Part shown: positions 54,440 through 64,000 of the stretch, in pieces
How the letters are laid out: every line of letters starts with the position of its first letter
How positions within the stretch are numbered: position 1 is the stretch's first letter
Assembly (NCBI GenBank): GCA_019096065.1
Contig: JAGUCH010000004.1
Coordinates: 2,108,001-2,172,000, forward strand
Direction of reading: 5' to 3'
Length of the DNA stretch: 64,000 nt
Origin: Paracyclopina nana
Lineage: Eukaryota; Arthropoda; Copepoda; Cyclopoida; Cyclopettidae
Notes under the pieces: generated by a model
Told to the model about the DNA's origin: nothing
Seen by the model: only the letters and a program-made list of their open reading frames with translations
Database searches by the model: none
Made by a program: the position numbers and the translations under genes

Positions 54440-54651
54440 TAATGTGCAAAATGGACTTGCACATTGCGTCTTCCTACTTCCTTGCAACCTTGAATTCCGC
54501 ATAGCAACCCTTCCACCATTAAGTTGACTTTATCTTTGCACTTCCCTATTCTGGTCTATAAATAAGCTTGGTCCTTCAAATAAACTAACTAGTTATACTC
54601 AGAGATTCGCAGAGACTAGGCCATTTTGTATCGCGGTTCCAGGAGCCACTA
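54440..54651 (+). repeat. Gypsy-like 3' LTR
   Basis: Same 212 bp as 47012-47223. Polypurine tract directly upstream, TSD GTAT directly downstream. Confidence 0.92.
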
Positions 54652-54655
54652 GTAT

Positions 54656-55286
54656 TAGCGAGGTATTTTCGGATTTTGATCTTATCTCCTACGTCTACAC
54701 TCCTCGCGTGGCTTCGTGGCAATGCGTGCCGGAAGCTGGATTAGCGCAGCTGACTACTCAGCCTTAGAATTCTCGTCTCGGTGCCAAGCGGCTCTCGAGA
54801 TTCAAAAAGTGGCGGGACTTTTTTGATGGCGTCACCTGACGCGTAGCTTTGACCCAGCTCTCAAATGAAGCAGGAGCCCGTCAAAAAAGTCTCAAACGTA
54901 GCGATCCAAGAAGGTGTCACCTGACACGCAGCCTTATGAGCAGCTTTTATAATAAGCTACGGCCCATACAAGGATCGCAAATCCAAAATGGCGTCCTTTT
55001 GACGCAAACAGACGCTCAGAAGACTACGACTTAGTCTCCAAGCGTGGATAGCTCGCCGCCAAGTGTCAGAGCCCCGTAATCACGGGGGACAGCTTTTTTG
55101 GGCGAAAATCGCGTCTGGCGGGCTTAATACCGGCCAAAAGCGGAACGAACGCGTCGGGCAAGTTTGATTACCTGCCAAAAGCGTGATAATAATGAGCTCA
55201 AATTTCCAACTATACCTCTGATCCAAGTATCAGGTGGGCCGAAACTCAAGGTCGCGGTTCTCCGGTCCTGAACACGTTGGGCGCCA
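54656..55286 (-). other. BEL leader, proximal part, with tRNA-Lys-type primer site
   Basis: On the minus strand the 5' LTR is directly followed by TGGCGCCCAACGTG (55286-55273), the primer site expected for tRNA-Lys. The rest is non-coding. A plus-strand TAGAATTCTCGTCTCGG (about 54765) resembles the D-arm to anticodon part of tRNA-Gly. Confidence 0.7.
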
Positions 55287-55526
55287 TGAAAAGAAGAAGC
55301 CTGAAGCTACTGGGTCTTCAGGTTATCTGCCTTAACCGCGGATACAGCCAAAGTCTTGAATAAGAACTTTGTACGAAAGTGTCGAATAAACGAAGCAACT
55401 TGTCGGTGTGGAAAAATAACATGAACTGACTATATTTGGCGGTATAAGCTGACAGCTGACAAAACGAACTGAGAAGCGTCTTCTTCTGGCGAGGTTGCGT
55501 GAAACGTAGATCGAACTTTCCTTTCA
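55287..55526 (-). repeat. BEL 5' LTR
   Basis: 240 bp, same as 37849-38088. On the minus strand it contains two TCAGTT initiator-like sites and no strong TATA. Confidence 0.95.
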
Positions 55527-55707
55527 AAATCTAGAGCTCTATGCCCATCTAGAGTTATTTTGCTGCGTAATAACAAAGGTTAATCAATGCAATGACACTT
55601 CCTAAAAACCTTAAGAAAACATTCTACGAAAAACAACCTGCTATTTCTCATCTGTATTCATGAAGAACAATTGTACTGCACTTTGGTGAGCACAAATCCA
55701 CTCGATC

Positions 55708-57044
55708 CCCACTAAGTGTTTCGCCTTACCTTCAGTTGGATCTAAGTTGGATGTAAGTTGGATTTGGTAAGCCTTAATGCCAAGTTTTTTATATAGTGAT
55801 ATGTGACATATAAGTTGGTCATGTAAGTTGAAGATCATTTTTAAAATTTCTCTGAAATAACTATTTATTGCATCTTATAAATTCAATTATAAGTTGAAAA
55901 ATTTCGGTAATGTAAGTTGTCAGAAAAACATTAGTTTTGCTCAATGTCAAATTATAAAGTTGATTATAATTTGTTTATACAACATTGTAAGCTGAAAATC
56001 AGTCGTCATTTTCATATTGCTATATACCATAGAATGTTTTATTTAATGCAATTCATAGGTTGAATGAGAAATAAGCATTTGATATTTTGTTGAAATAAGG
56101 TAATATTGCCATTATCAAACTTGAACACTTGATACAATCCCTCTCTGCTTGGAGCAGCTCTAGCTTCTCATAGTCAAGAACTGTCTTGTCATCTCTTTCA
56201 GTAGTTGTTTCCTCTTCTGCTCTCTTAGAAGAAGGCTTGTCCCTTTGAAGTAATTATCAGCTGATTATTAATTTTTTTCATTTGAAATGTACCTTTGCTA
56301 AGACATATTCAAATGGAAACTTCATAGGAGACGATACGAATGGCGCCTTGGATTGGATAGGGTTGGTCACCAAACACTGAACTTTCATGCCGATCGCTAG
56401 GTCGCTCCTCTTACTTGAAAACCCAACCATTGGATTGAAGTTGACTATTTCCAAAATCAGGTTTTTTAAGCATACCAAAGCATCATCCAAAGCCAAGTGG
56501 GTGACAGGCAGGCATTTTATCAAATAAATTACAATCACCTGAGTGTATTCTGCTCCAGGAATCTCAGGAGACAAGCTTTTTGCATCTTGAACGTTGGATT
56601 GCAGTGATTTTTAATGATTTTATCTTTGTAGGCAGTTTTTTTAACTTTGGTTTTATCCACCTTTGGTTTGGCAAATTTATTTATTATTTTGGCAGCTGAA
56701 TATTTCGGCAGCTGAATTCATTGGGGTCAATTGTTAAATTATTGGTCACCTTAAAACCATCCCTTATAAGCAACTGAAAAATTCAATTGCAATTGGTTTT
56801 GTAAGTTGTCCATTGGTCAAATTATTGTAATTTGTGATGATTTCATTTATCACCAAATTATTTCCATAAATTATAATAATTTGAAAATAATTTGTGTCAG
56901 TTACGGCCAACTTATTCGATTGGCAAATAAGTTGAAAATCATACTTTTATGAGTCATGATAGACAAATTATCGGCCATAAATTACAGTAATTTTTAGGTA
57001 AGCCAAAAATCAGTTTGGCGGCAAGAGCGAAAACACTTAGTGGG
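55708..57044. mobile_element. 1.3-kb element with CCCACTAAGTG inverted ends
   Basis: Ends CCCACTAAGTGTTT and its inverse, with loose matching for about 30 bp. Both are bordered by GATC (55704-55707, 57045-57048), which is palindromic and so could be part of the inverted repeat. The interior is AT-rich with many TAAGTTG motifs. No transposase seen. Superfamily not assigned. Confidence 0.55.
56053..56574 (-). CDS. Possible two-exon coding fragment inside the TIR element
   Basis: Exon a 56574-56293 (94 codons, open and of normal composition, for example LPVTHLALDDALVCLKNLI) ends at a GT donor. Exon b 56223-56053 (57 codons) has a pyrimidine-rich acceptor and begins with an acidic stretch (RAEEETTTERDDKTVLDYEK). 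The frames join. I do not recognise the family, and no start codon is identified. A Lys-rich open stretch lies further upstream (about 56600-56690). Could be a captured gene fragment or an old gene broken by the element. Confidence 0.3.
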
Positions 57045-57048
57045 GATC

Positions 57049-57495
57049 ATTGCAGCAATTGAATCCCGTCTCTGGTCCAGAGGGGAAAACAAGACTATGG
57101 TGTACATTCAGTATTTGGATCTTTCTGCAGAGTTTGAATTGACCTCGTTGTTAATTATCTTGGTATTATATTTTCAAATTGCATTTGAGGTAAGAGTTTC
57201 TGCTCCGAGGATAGAAGCAAACACTTATCAATAAGGTATTAGTACTAGGTATTTACTAATGGTGAAGAAACATGTTTTTCAGTGGAGAATTAAGCTCAAG
57301 TTGTTTTTACATTTGCCTAATATATTTGATGGCTCTGATCGATTGCACCTTGTGCAAGTGCACTCATCTTCATTCAGTTTCGGATCAATTTGTTGGAACA
57401 GTGTTAGTAAAATAATATAATATGATTAACTTGGGAGCATTAATGCAAAGATGAAACGTTTTATTACCCGAATTACAGATTATAGAGCAATTAAT
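57049..57495. other. Intergenic, P450 3' side
   Basis: No gene seen. A minus-strand AATAAA near 57460 is the likely poly(A) signal of the P450 gene. Confidence 0.5.
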
Positions 57496-59109
57496 TTACT
57501 TTCTTGCTCTTAAGACTAATTGGTAAGTAGGAACAGATCTGATTATGCCATTAACATTCACTTCATCTACTCCGATTGGAGGCAACTTCACGCCTGGCTC
57601 TGGCAGCACTTCAAAATTCTGCATGAATCCGGAGAAGAAGAGGAAAAACTCCTTTTCGGCCAGAGATTTCCCCAGGCAGAATCGTTTCCCAATACCAAAT
57701 GGCACAATCCTTTCATCGTGGACAAAAATTCCATTTTTGTCAAGGAACCTTTCCGGAGAGAATTCCTCCGGATTCGCAAAGTGTTTTGGGTCATGCATCA
57801 CATGAAACAAGCTGCCAATGACAATGGAGTTTTTGGGGATGGTGTAGCCCTTGAAATCAATGGCCGCTGAAGTGTAATGGAAAAGTGACATGGGTACGAG
57901 GCTGGCAAATCTGAAAGATTCCTGGACAAATGCATTCAAATAATGCAAGTCCTTCTGGTCTTGAAGGCCTGGCAGCTTGTTGAGGCCCACAACACGTGCA
58001 ATTTCCTCGTAAATTTTGGCCTGACATTCTGGAAAGTGGAGCAGGAATAGGAAGGACCACAGCAAGGAGGAAGATGTGGTTTCCATGCCAGCAATGAACA
58101 TATCCATCAAGTCATTGATGAGTGCATTTTCCCCTCTCTTCCCATAGAAGCTGGACATTGGATCTGTGGTCTTCCGGATCTCCAGGAGGAAAAGATCCAT
58201 AAAGTCCCGGACGTTTTCTTCGTCCAGGGTCTTTTTGTGCTCATCTACGTAAGGCTGAATGAAGGAGAAGACAGTTTTGAAAGTTTGCTCCGGAATGTCC
58301 AGATTGGCCAGTTGCCTGATGCCAGGCCAGTAAATCATGTCAGGATGGGGCAGCAGGTTGCCAATGACAGAGTTGGGGCCTTCTGTCAGCCTCAAGAGAT
58401 TATCCACAACTTTCAAAAGCTTCTCCAGACGAGGATCATCCAAGTCGAGCTTTTCACCCACCAGGATATTCCACAGTGCATTCAGGATGGAGATGTTGGT
58501 CACCTGGCTCAAATTGGTGACTTTGCCATCCAGAGGCTTGAGAAAGTCAACCAGCTTTTGGACCTCCTCGTGCAGTGCCTCTTCCATGGAGGCTTTTCCA
58601 AAGCCAAAATCTCTCAAGTTCTTGAGCAAATATCTCCTTTGCTCCTTCCAAAAGTTGCCCTATTTAGTAAATTCATAGTATATGGATATTGATTATGATG
58701 AAAAACGCCTTACATTGGAAAAAGCCACTCCTGCTGATTGCCTGGCATTCAGCACTGGATCCAGTTCAGCCGAAGCTTCCCATCCAGGACGGATTTTATG
58801 ACCAGCCACTGGTGGCCTCAAGGCAGTTTCCTCCCTGCCCATGATATCTTTGATGTCATTGTACTCAGTGAGCACCACTGTGCTCGAATCAGCCAAGAAA
58901 AATCCAAAGATGCTTCCATACTTCTTCTCGAACTGACGAATTGCCCAGAATAATTTGGGCTTGGACTCGTTTGGAGGGTTCAAGTAGGGAATGCTGCCAA
59001 CGAAGGGATAAATTGGTGGCCCAGGTGGGAAATTTGCTGGCTTGGTCATCTTTTTCTTCAGCAAGTAGGCCAATGATGCAAGGAAAACGATGAACCATAA
59101 GAGCCACAT
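57496..59109 (-). CDS. Cytochrome P450, CYP2-clan type (519 aa)
   Basis: Two exons, 59109-58714 and 58659-57496, joined in phase 0 across a 54-bp intron. N-terminal membrane anchor (about residues 3-20), then the proline hinge FPPGPP. The BC/C-helix has GNFWKEQRR, the I-helix AGMETTSSSL (oxygen activation), the K-helix ESFR (ExxR), then SPERF and the heme loop PFGIGKRFCLG with the cysteine ligand. All key residues are present and the length is normal. It is an ER-bound monooxygenase; the substrate cannot be predicted. CYP2-clan placement rests on overall similarity and the single early intron position. Confidence 0.93.
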
Positions 59110-59160
59110 GGTGTCACTTTGATGGTTCAGTCCGTACTAAAACGCAAGTCAACGTGAACA

Positions 59161-59168
59161 TTTATATA
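59161..59168 (-). promoter_or_regulatory. TATA box of the P450 gene
   Basis: Minus-strand TATATAAA, about 55 bases before the start codon. A TTTAGT initiator-like site follows with its A about 30 bases downstream. Spacing supports a focused promoter. Confidence 0.6.
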
Positions 59169-59823
59169 CAATGCCCAACTTATCTAACCTTCGGGCGTGT
59201 GAACGTTTACAATCTATTGATACTCGCTCATGTTTGTCTCCAGAAAAAACTTTTTTCTTCGCAAAAAAAATAAATTGGTACAGCTCCTTATATTGGGTGA
59301 TTTTCCTTAGTAGTAAATTATATCAGCTTACCATTAAATATAATAATATTGCGTCTTATCATAAAAAATTAGTAAAATGTTCCGATTTTTAAATAGCCAG
59401 CATGCCTATATAAAATATGCATGTCTAAGCGATATGCCGAGAGAGATAACAAATATGGATTTAGCTCGTCCATTAAAAACGAGCTTTACTGTATACATAG
59501 TAAGTATTGTACAGCCCCCATAATTACTCATGTAATAATGTAGTTAACACATTTACACAAGCACAACTCGTATATAGTAGCTATATAGTAGAATGCACAT
59601 GTACTCCTCGAGCGAGTGTGTATGCTTATAACGCGAAAATCAATAAATGGACGAACCAAGTCAATGGCACATAGTGTACCAGCACAGGCCTTTAGCTGCG
59701 AAATAAAAACTAGGAGAAGCCTTACAATAATGGAGTGAGGAATTATCACACCACATCGCGAGTTAGTTAGTGTACTATCATGGTGACAAACTGACGCCAA
59801 AACATCAGTGATCAAGATGTATA
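59169..59823. other. Divergent intergenic region, P450 and Ig-like gene
   Basis: 655 bp between two genes read outward. No ORF supported. A TCAGTG initiator-like site (about 59805) lies just before the start of the right gene. Confidence 0.5.
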
Positions 59824-60767
59824 ATGAACTTAACTATGGTCATCATGACACTGGTCATGACCATTCCGCACTCCTTTCCGGCTGCAGTGAGGCTGAAAAA
59901 GCCCCATTTGGTCATTGTCCCGCCGAGAGTGGTGCTGCAGCACAACCAAACTGAGGTGGAGGTGAATTGCAGTGTTCTCTCCGATTCCCACGTGGCCCTG
60001 GAGTGGATCATGATGGTGTCTTCAAGCCTGGAGCAGGCGGCTCAAGACAATAATCGAACACTTGTCCTCGAGGTCAGTGGCCCAGTCCAGCTGAATGAGT
60101 GCATCTTTGCCAACGTCACCTCGGTCTTTTGCGAGGGCAAGCGGAGCAGGCTGAACCTGTTGCTCCAGGTGACGTCACAGCTGTGCATAGACAAAATCCA
60201 GAATGGCTCCTTGTACCTCCGGGGCGTGTGCATGGCATCCAACGCCCGAGGGGTCACCAGTGAGACTTTTGTCCTGGGCGTGATTGCTTCTTCTTCTTCA
60301 CAAATTATACAAGTAATTCACAAATCAAACCGCTTTCGTATTTACGCGTGAGTAGACAAATCTGTAATTATCATGGCAGCCAGTACTATATAGTACTCGC
60401 TGTGTATTCCATATGCATACGAAGATTTGGCATATCTCTCGACTCCTATGGTTTCCTTGTAATGAATTCATTTAATAATCGGAATTGCTTTCTTATCAGC
60501 GTTTTCTCCAGATGATGTTTTTTTTTTGGTCTGCATTTTCAGGAAACAACCCCTCAAATGCAGCTTAGCAACAGAAAGTGGACAGGCAGCCCTGAGCAGG
60601 TTGAGAGGCATCGCAAAGACCTCATTTGGCTCACAGGTCTCATTGTGGGACTCACCATTCCGGTTGTCATTGGTGTGTTCATCGTGTTCAACCTGTCTTG
60701 CATGCGGAGTCCGGTGGCCGCTGCGGGCCAAGCCAACATGTTCGGAGCTGGCAACATGGAGCTCTGA
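59824..60767 (+). CDS. Ig-like single-pass membrane protein (237 aa)
   Basis: Two exons, 59824-60312 and 60543-60767, phase 0. Signal peptide at about 1-20, one extracellular Ig-like domain (cysteines near residues 42 and 91-100, several N-glycosylation sites such as NQT, NCS, NRT, NVT), a Ser-rich linker, a membrane helix (LIVGLTIPVVIGVFIVF) and a short Gly/Ala tail. AATAAA at 60788. It is probably a cell-surface recognition or adhesion protein; no close family recognised. The exact Ig fold assignment is tentative. Confidence 0.7.
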
Positions 60768-60891
60768 AAAATTATATACTACATCATGAATAAAAAGACT
60801 AATCAGTTTCATTGTTGTGTTTGTCAATATACAGTTAGATAAAAAGAAATCAAAGCTAGGCCCTTTATCTGCTTTTGATGCACTGCGCAAA

Positions 60892-61752
60892 ATGGAGGCT
60901 TATTTGCTTGTGGGATTAGCAATTTTGGCAGCTCCAGGTGAGATTTTTTGTGCTCTCCGTGCAATAATAATGTGCATAATATATACATAGGCTGCTCCTC
61001 TTTTGCTATTGGAAATGAGAATTACCACTGCGAAAAGGGCTTTTGCTACCAATTTGTGGCTAGGAATTTGCCATTTATCTTTGCTGAGCAATTTTGCAAA
61101 TACTTGAATATCGAGGCACATCTCGTCTCCTTTGGCTCAGACACCGAGGAGGAATTCGTATTGCGAATGGTACCAGAAAACACGACAGATTTTTGGATTG
61201 GCCTCTATCTCGAAACCAACAATGAGTACTCTTGGACCGACAGAGCTGAAGTGGATTACATCAACTGGAAAAGTAGCTTTACATAAATGAACTGTTCCTT
61301 TAAACGATTCTTTCTTTAGTTGGTCAGCCTAACACCAATCAAGATGTGGATGTGTGTACCTCTTCTGAGGATCGAGGTTGGGTTACTCATAATTGTGAAA
61401 AAAAGTTGCCTTTTGTTTGTAAGGCTCCAAATCACAACGAAGAGACTACAATGGGTAAAATACTTATATTTGTTAATATGCATATAAACACAATCTGTAT
61501 TACCACAGAACCTGAAGAGTCTACAACTACAAAGCAAGAAGAGTCTACCCCCTCAAAAGGTAACTAATATACAGCCTGATTTGAAAACTGGGAACTTTCA
61601 ACTACAGTACATATTTATCAGACAATATGTGCAAAATCCATAAGCTATAATGAATTTAACTTTTTTTCATAGGTAATTCCATCAAAAGTGGATTTGAAGG
61701 ATTTTTAATCATTACCCTGCTCAACCTAGTACTTAAGAAGCTTGATATTTGA
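60892..61752 (+). CDS. C-type lectin-domain protein, probably GPI-anchored (197 aa)
   Basis: Five exons: 60892-60937, 60991-61272, 61320-61454, 61509-61559, 61673-61752, all introns phase 1. Signal peptide (MEAYLLVGLAILAAP), then a CTLD with FWIGLYLETNNEYSWTD and a closing C...LPFVC. The ligand loop has QPN in place of EPN and lacks a WND, so calcium/sugar binding is uncertain. An acidic Thr/Ser stalk (EESTTTKQEESTPS) follows, then a Gly/Ser site and a hydrophobic end, as in GPI-anchored proteins. Secreted or surface recognition protein, possibly immune. All-phase-1 introns fit module shuffling. Confidence 0.82.
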
Positions 61753-62390
61753 GTAAAAGCCAGTTTTCAGCAGCGGAACATTTTCCGCCCCCAAAATCAC
61801 GCAACCTACTGTGCACGCCGCTGATTGATTAAATAAACAGGGAAAAACGTACCATTTTCACATCTAAAAAAGTGCATACCAAGGCCTAGCAGAATTTTGC
61901 GGTCGTCACAAATTTCCATCCCGTGTGAAAAAACCCTGCCATAATATCATCTTCCCACAGCGTGCGCACATTTCCACAGGCTGCTGTATACTTTGGAAGC
62001 ATAACTTATGCAGCCGAGCCGAGTCACGCTCGCAACCCATCTTCCCATCTCGATCACCAGCAACATAACACAGGTATATTGTGCCAACATTTCGGTTTAC
62101 CGTCAATTCTGGAACATCACCACACTAAAGGTAATTTTCACCTCAGCCAAACCTCACTTAATTCCAATTAAAAGAGCCATTCAACCTCTGTTGACATTGC
62201 TGAAATAACCTTAAAAAAGTGAGTCCATAATTTTTGGGACACTGCAAACTTCCCAGGCGTCTGTTGCATATAGCATTTACAGTGTGTGTGTACCACCCTC
62301 GCTTAAACTTCTCTCTTTTTTGGCAACTTCAAGATTATTGCTGCTAATATAATTTGTGTGCTATTGTAGTGAAAATGGAGTAGAGCGAAA
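61753..62390. other. Intergenic, no gene seen
   Basis: Holds AATAAA near 61832 for the lectin gene and presumably the promoter of the clarin-like gene. Nothing else recognised. Confidence 0.5.
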
Positions 62391-63143
62391 ATGGCGGTGT
62401 CATTCCGAGAACGCTCCATCATTTTCTCCACATTTCTGCTCGCATGTCTCGCAGTGGCTTTGCTGGCGGGCGGCCTCGGGACCCGATATTGGGTGGTCGC
62501 CCAGGCAGAGCGAGAATCCAACAACAAGTCCTCGGGCTTCATCCACTTCGGCCTCTTTGAGGGCACGCGAAGGCTGAATCACGGGTTCGGCGAGCGCACC
62601 TATCCCATGGACATTCTGGACGTTCTCTACAAGGAGAGGACGTTTATGGTCAAAGAGCTCTACGTGGCCACCATTGTGTGCATCTGTGTGGCCATGCTCT
62701 TCGGCCTCTTCGCGGCCATGGCGGCCATCGTGAACACGGCCTCCACCCCCGCCGAGGCCATTTGCCATATCCCAGGTATATAATAAAAACCTCCACCTAT
62801 TCCACTTGATTTGGGCATTTTTTCCAATGCAGGAATGATATCGTGGAACGTTGTCGCTGCAGTGATGGCTTTCCTGTCTTTGTTGACCTGGATCATCCAG
62901 TACTTTGTCAAGCTGCGGAGCAACGTTTTGATCCGCGAGGATGTCACGCGCGGAGGTTGGACCACGGAGGGAATGGCCAACATTGGCCACTCCTTTTGGC
63001 TCGTGGTCGTCGCGTTCGCAGTCTTCGCCCTCAACGTCCTCATTTTGCACGTGCTGCGCACCAAGAGGCAGAAGCAGCATGAAAGCAAACGAGCCATACT
63101 GGAAGCAACCACCAAGCCAAATGGAAATTTGATGCTCTATTGA
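62391..63143 (+). CDS. Clarin-like four-TM protein (231 aa)
   Basis: Two exons, 62391-62775 and 62833-63143, phase 1. Four hydrophobic segments at about 15-32, 88-112, 130-150 and 188-210. The first loop has GTRYWV and HFGLFEG, and the third helix starts after MISWNV, features shared with clarins. Length matches clarin-1/2 (about 232). In vertebrates clarins support hair-cell and photoreceptor synapses; the invertebrate role is unknown. ATG context GAAAATGGCG is good. A more distant claudin/PMP22-type tetraspan remains possible. Confidence 0.72.
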
Positions 63144-63165
63144 ACGAAAGTTCAGATCTCAGAAA

Positions 63166-63204
63166 TAAAGTTGTAGGGCGTGGGTTCGATTCCCCCACGC
63201 GCCA
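63166..63204 (+). tRNA. tRNA 3'-half remnant
   Basis: GTGGGTTCGATTCCCCCAC with an exact B box (GGTTCGATTCC), followed by an ACGCGCCA acceptor-like end. The T stem has one mismatch. The matching 5' acceptor strand (GGCGCGT) and D arm are not found upstream, so this is a fragment or a tRNA-derived repeat tail. Confidence 0.4.
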
Positions 63205-63514
63205 ATATATTTTTTTTCCTTGTCAATGGAAGGCTGCTCATATGAAACCGACTTTTTCAAAGCTATGCACACAGCACAGAACTAAGTTGCTCATTCCAAA
63301 AATTTGTATTTTCAAAAAAACATTCTGTATAATAAGATGATCTTTTGATTTGGGGTCCATGGTTTTCATGAAAGGCCAACCTTGAAGGCTACCGGTTGGC
63401 CTTCAAATTAGAGCTCAATCTTTTTGCCGTACCCTGTTATAGCTACTTCTGAAACCAAGAAGCATTTTTCAAATGCCACAAAAAAAGCCCCCTTTTTTGT
63501 GGCATCTTGGGCAG

Positions 63515-63711
63515 TTTATGGTGGCGACGGGAATTTTGGGGCAAAGCCTACTACATAACATCAATTCTGCTATGACAAAAAATGCATATCCTGAGCAGTA
63601 TTTTACTGCTCAAGGAATAAGGGATGTGTTGAAGCAAGTTCCGGTAAAAGTGGTATGGACTAATGACTGCAAAAAGTCCTTTGACAGCACAATCATTCAT
63701 AATCGTACGTT
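63515..63711 (+). CDS. Probable internal exon of an unidentified gene running off the right edge
   Basis: An acceptor (GGGCAG, 63514) and a consensus donor (GTAAGT, 63712) bracket 65 open codons of ordinary composition (ILGQSLLHNINSAMTKNAYP, GIRDVLKQVPVKVVWTNDC). The pattern faintly recalls the C-terminal half of RNase T2 proteins, but too weakly to name it. The frame is open upstream to 63473, where a short TGCCACAAAAAA / TTTTTTGTGGCA hairpin lies. Confidence 0.4.
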
Positions 63712-64000
63712 GTAAGTGATGGGAGTTGCAAAAGGATCTGGAACTTGTCAGGTATGCTGGCTAAACGCGGTGAAACAATTAAGCACTTACCAAGTTTGGA
63801 ATGCCTTTGCTTCATATTGACTTGGCAAAGGACCTAACCCAAACTATTTACAACACACAAGAATTATATATTTTCTGAAAGCGTGTGTCCCAAGGGTTCA
63901 TTTGGTGATAAAGTAAAAATTATGGACAATTGCTTACATTAAAATAAATATTTTAAAAACATTTAGCGGTTCCTTTTTTTAGGGATAGTTAGCTTCAATG
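63712..64000. other. Right edge, no feature
   Basis: AT-rich, probably intron of the preceding exon's gene. Confidence 0.4.

Larger units (their letters stand above)
47012..54651 (+). mobile_element. Gypsy/errantivirus-like endogenous retrovirus
   Basis: 212-bp LTRs at 47012-47223 and 54440-54651 that look identical by eye. TSD GTAT at 47008-47011 and 54652-54655. Polypurine tract GGGGAGGGA (54431-54439). Order: gag, pro, RT, RNase H, integrase, env. It sits in the leader of the BEL element, opposite strand, so it is the younger insertion. Gag is interrupted and the pro/RT junction changes frame, whereas pol and env are long and open. Confidence 0.93.
37849..55526 (-). mobile_element. BEL/Pao LTR retrotransposon, full length, with nested Gypsy element
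   Basis: Minus strand. 240-bp LTRs at 37849-38088 (3') and 55287-55526 (5') begin TG and end CA and look identical by eye. A perfect 5-bp duplication AAATC flanks them (37844-37848, 55527-55531). Order: 5' LTR, tRNA-Lys-type PBS, leader of about 1.33 kb, gag, pol, ORF3, polypurine tract (GCGGGGAA, just before the 3' LTR), 3' LTR. Removing the inserted Gypsy element (47012-54651) and one GTAT leaves about 10.0 kb. All three ORFs are open, so this may be an active or very recently active copy, apart from the insertion in its leader. Confidence 0.95.

Noticed and set aside
62400..63080. 226-codon minus-strand frame opposite the clarin-like gene
   Set aside because: It spans the intron of a well-supported plus-strand gene and has shadow-frame composition rich in His and Asp.

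Overview
The window is nuclear DNA from an animal, most likely an arthropod. The coding genes are split by introns with GT..AG borders. Promoters carry TATA plus TCAGT-type initiators, and the retroelements are BEL/Pao and env-bearing Gypsy types. I cannot name the species; a crustacean or springtail would fit, but that is a guess. Nothing prokaryotic is present. All exon borders were read by eye from splice signals, frame continuity and family resemblance.

Host genes in order. (1) An ionotropic glutamate receptor, 3' ten exons, 666-5715 (+), 5' end outside the window. (2) A six-exon FMRFamide-receptor-like GPCR, 25923-34926 (+). Its 4-kb last intron contains (3) a complete eight-exon serine palmitoyltransferase subunit 1 gene on the opposite strand, 31261-33239 (-). 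(4) A two-exon CYP2-type cytochrome P450, 57496-59109 (-). (5) A two-exon Ig-like single-pass membrane protein, 59824-60767 (+), divergent from the P450. (6) A five-exon C-type lectin with a probable GPI tail, 60892-61752 (+). (7) A two-exon clarin-like four-TM protein, 62391-63143 (+). (8) An unassigned exon at the right edge.

More than half of the window is mobile DNA, much of it nested. From 6361 to 20888 lies a foldback-type element flanked by TTAA, with 1448-bp inverted arms and mirror-image short tandem arrays. Its right arm was split by a second palindromic repeat element (15716-20821) that left a perfect 10-bp target duplication. Next to it (20977-23179) is a composite of TACTAAATAC-ended repeats holding two 222-bp Harbinger-like MITEs with TTA duplications.

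From 37849 to 55526 is a full-length BEL/Pao retrotransposon (minus strand, 240-bp LTRs, TSD AAATC) with gag, pol and an extra 407-aa ORF that appears to have its own internal TATA/initiator promoter. A 7.6-kb Gypsy/errantivirus-like element with an open env (212-bp LTRs, TSD GTAT, plus strand) is inserted in its leader. The Gypsy element shows a textbook -1 frameshift signal at gag/pro but has a broken gag. A 1.3-kb TIR element (55708-57044) may carry captured coding exons.

Best candidates for something undescribed: the mirror-image foldback architecture with its nested second foldback, and the BEL ORF3 with its internal promoter.
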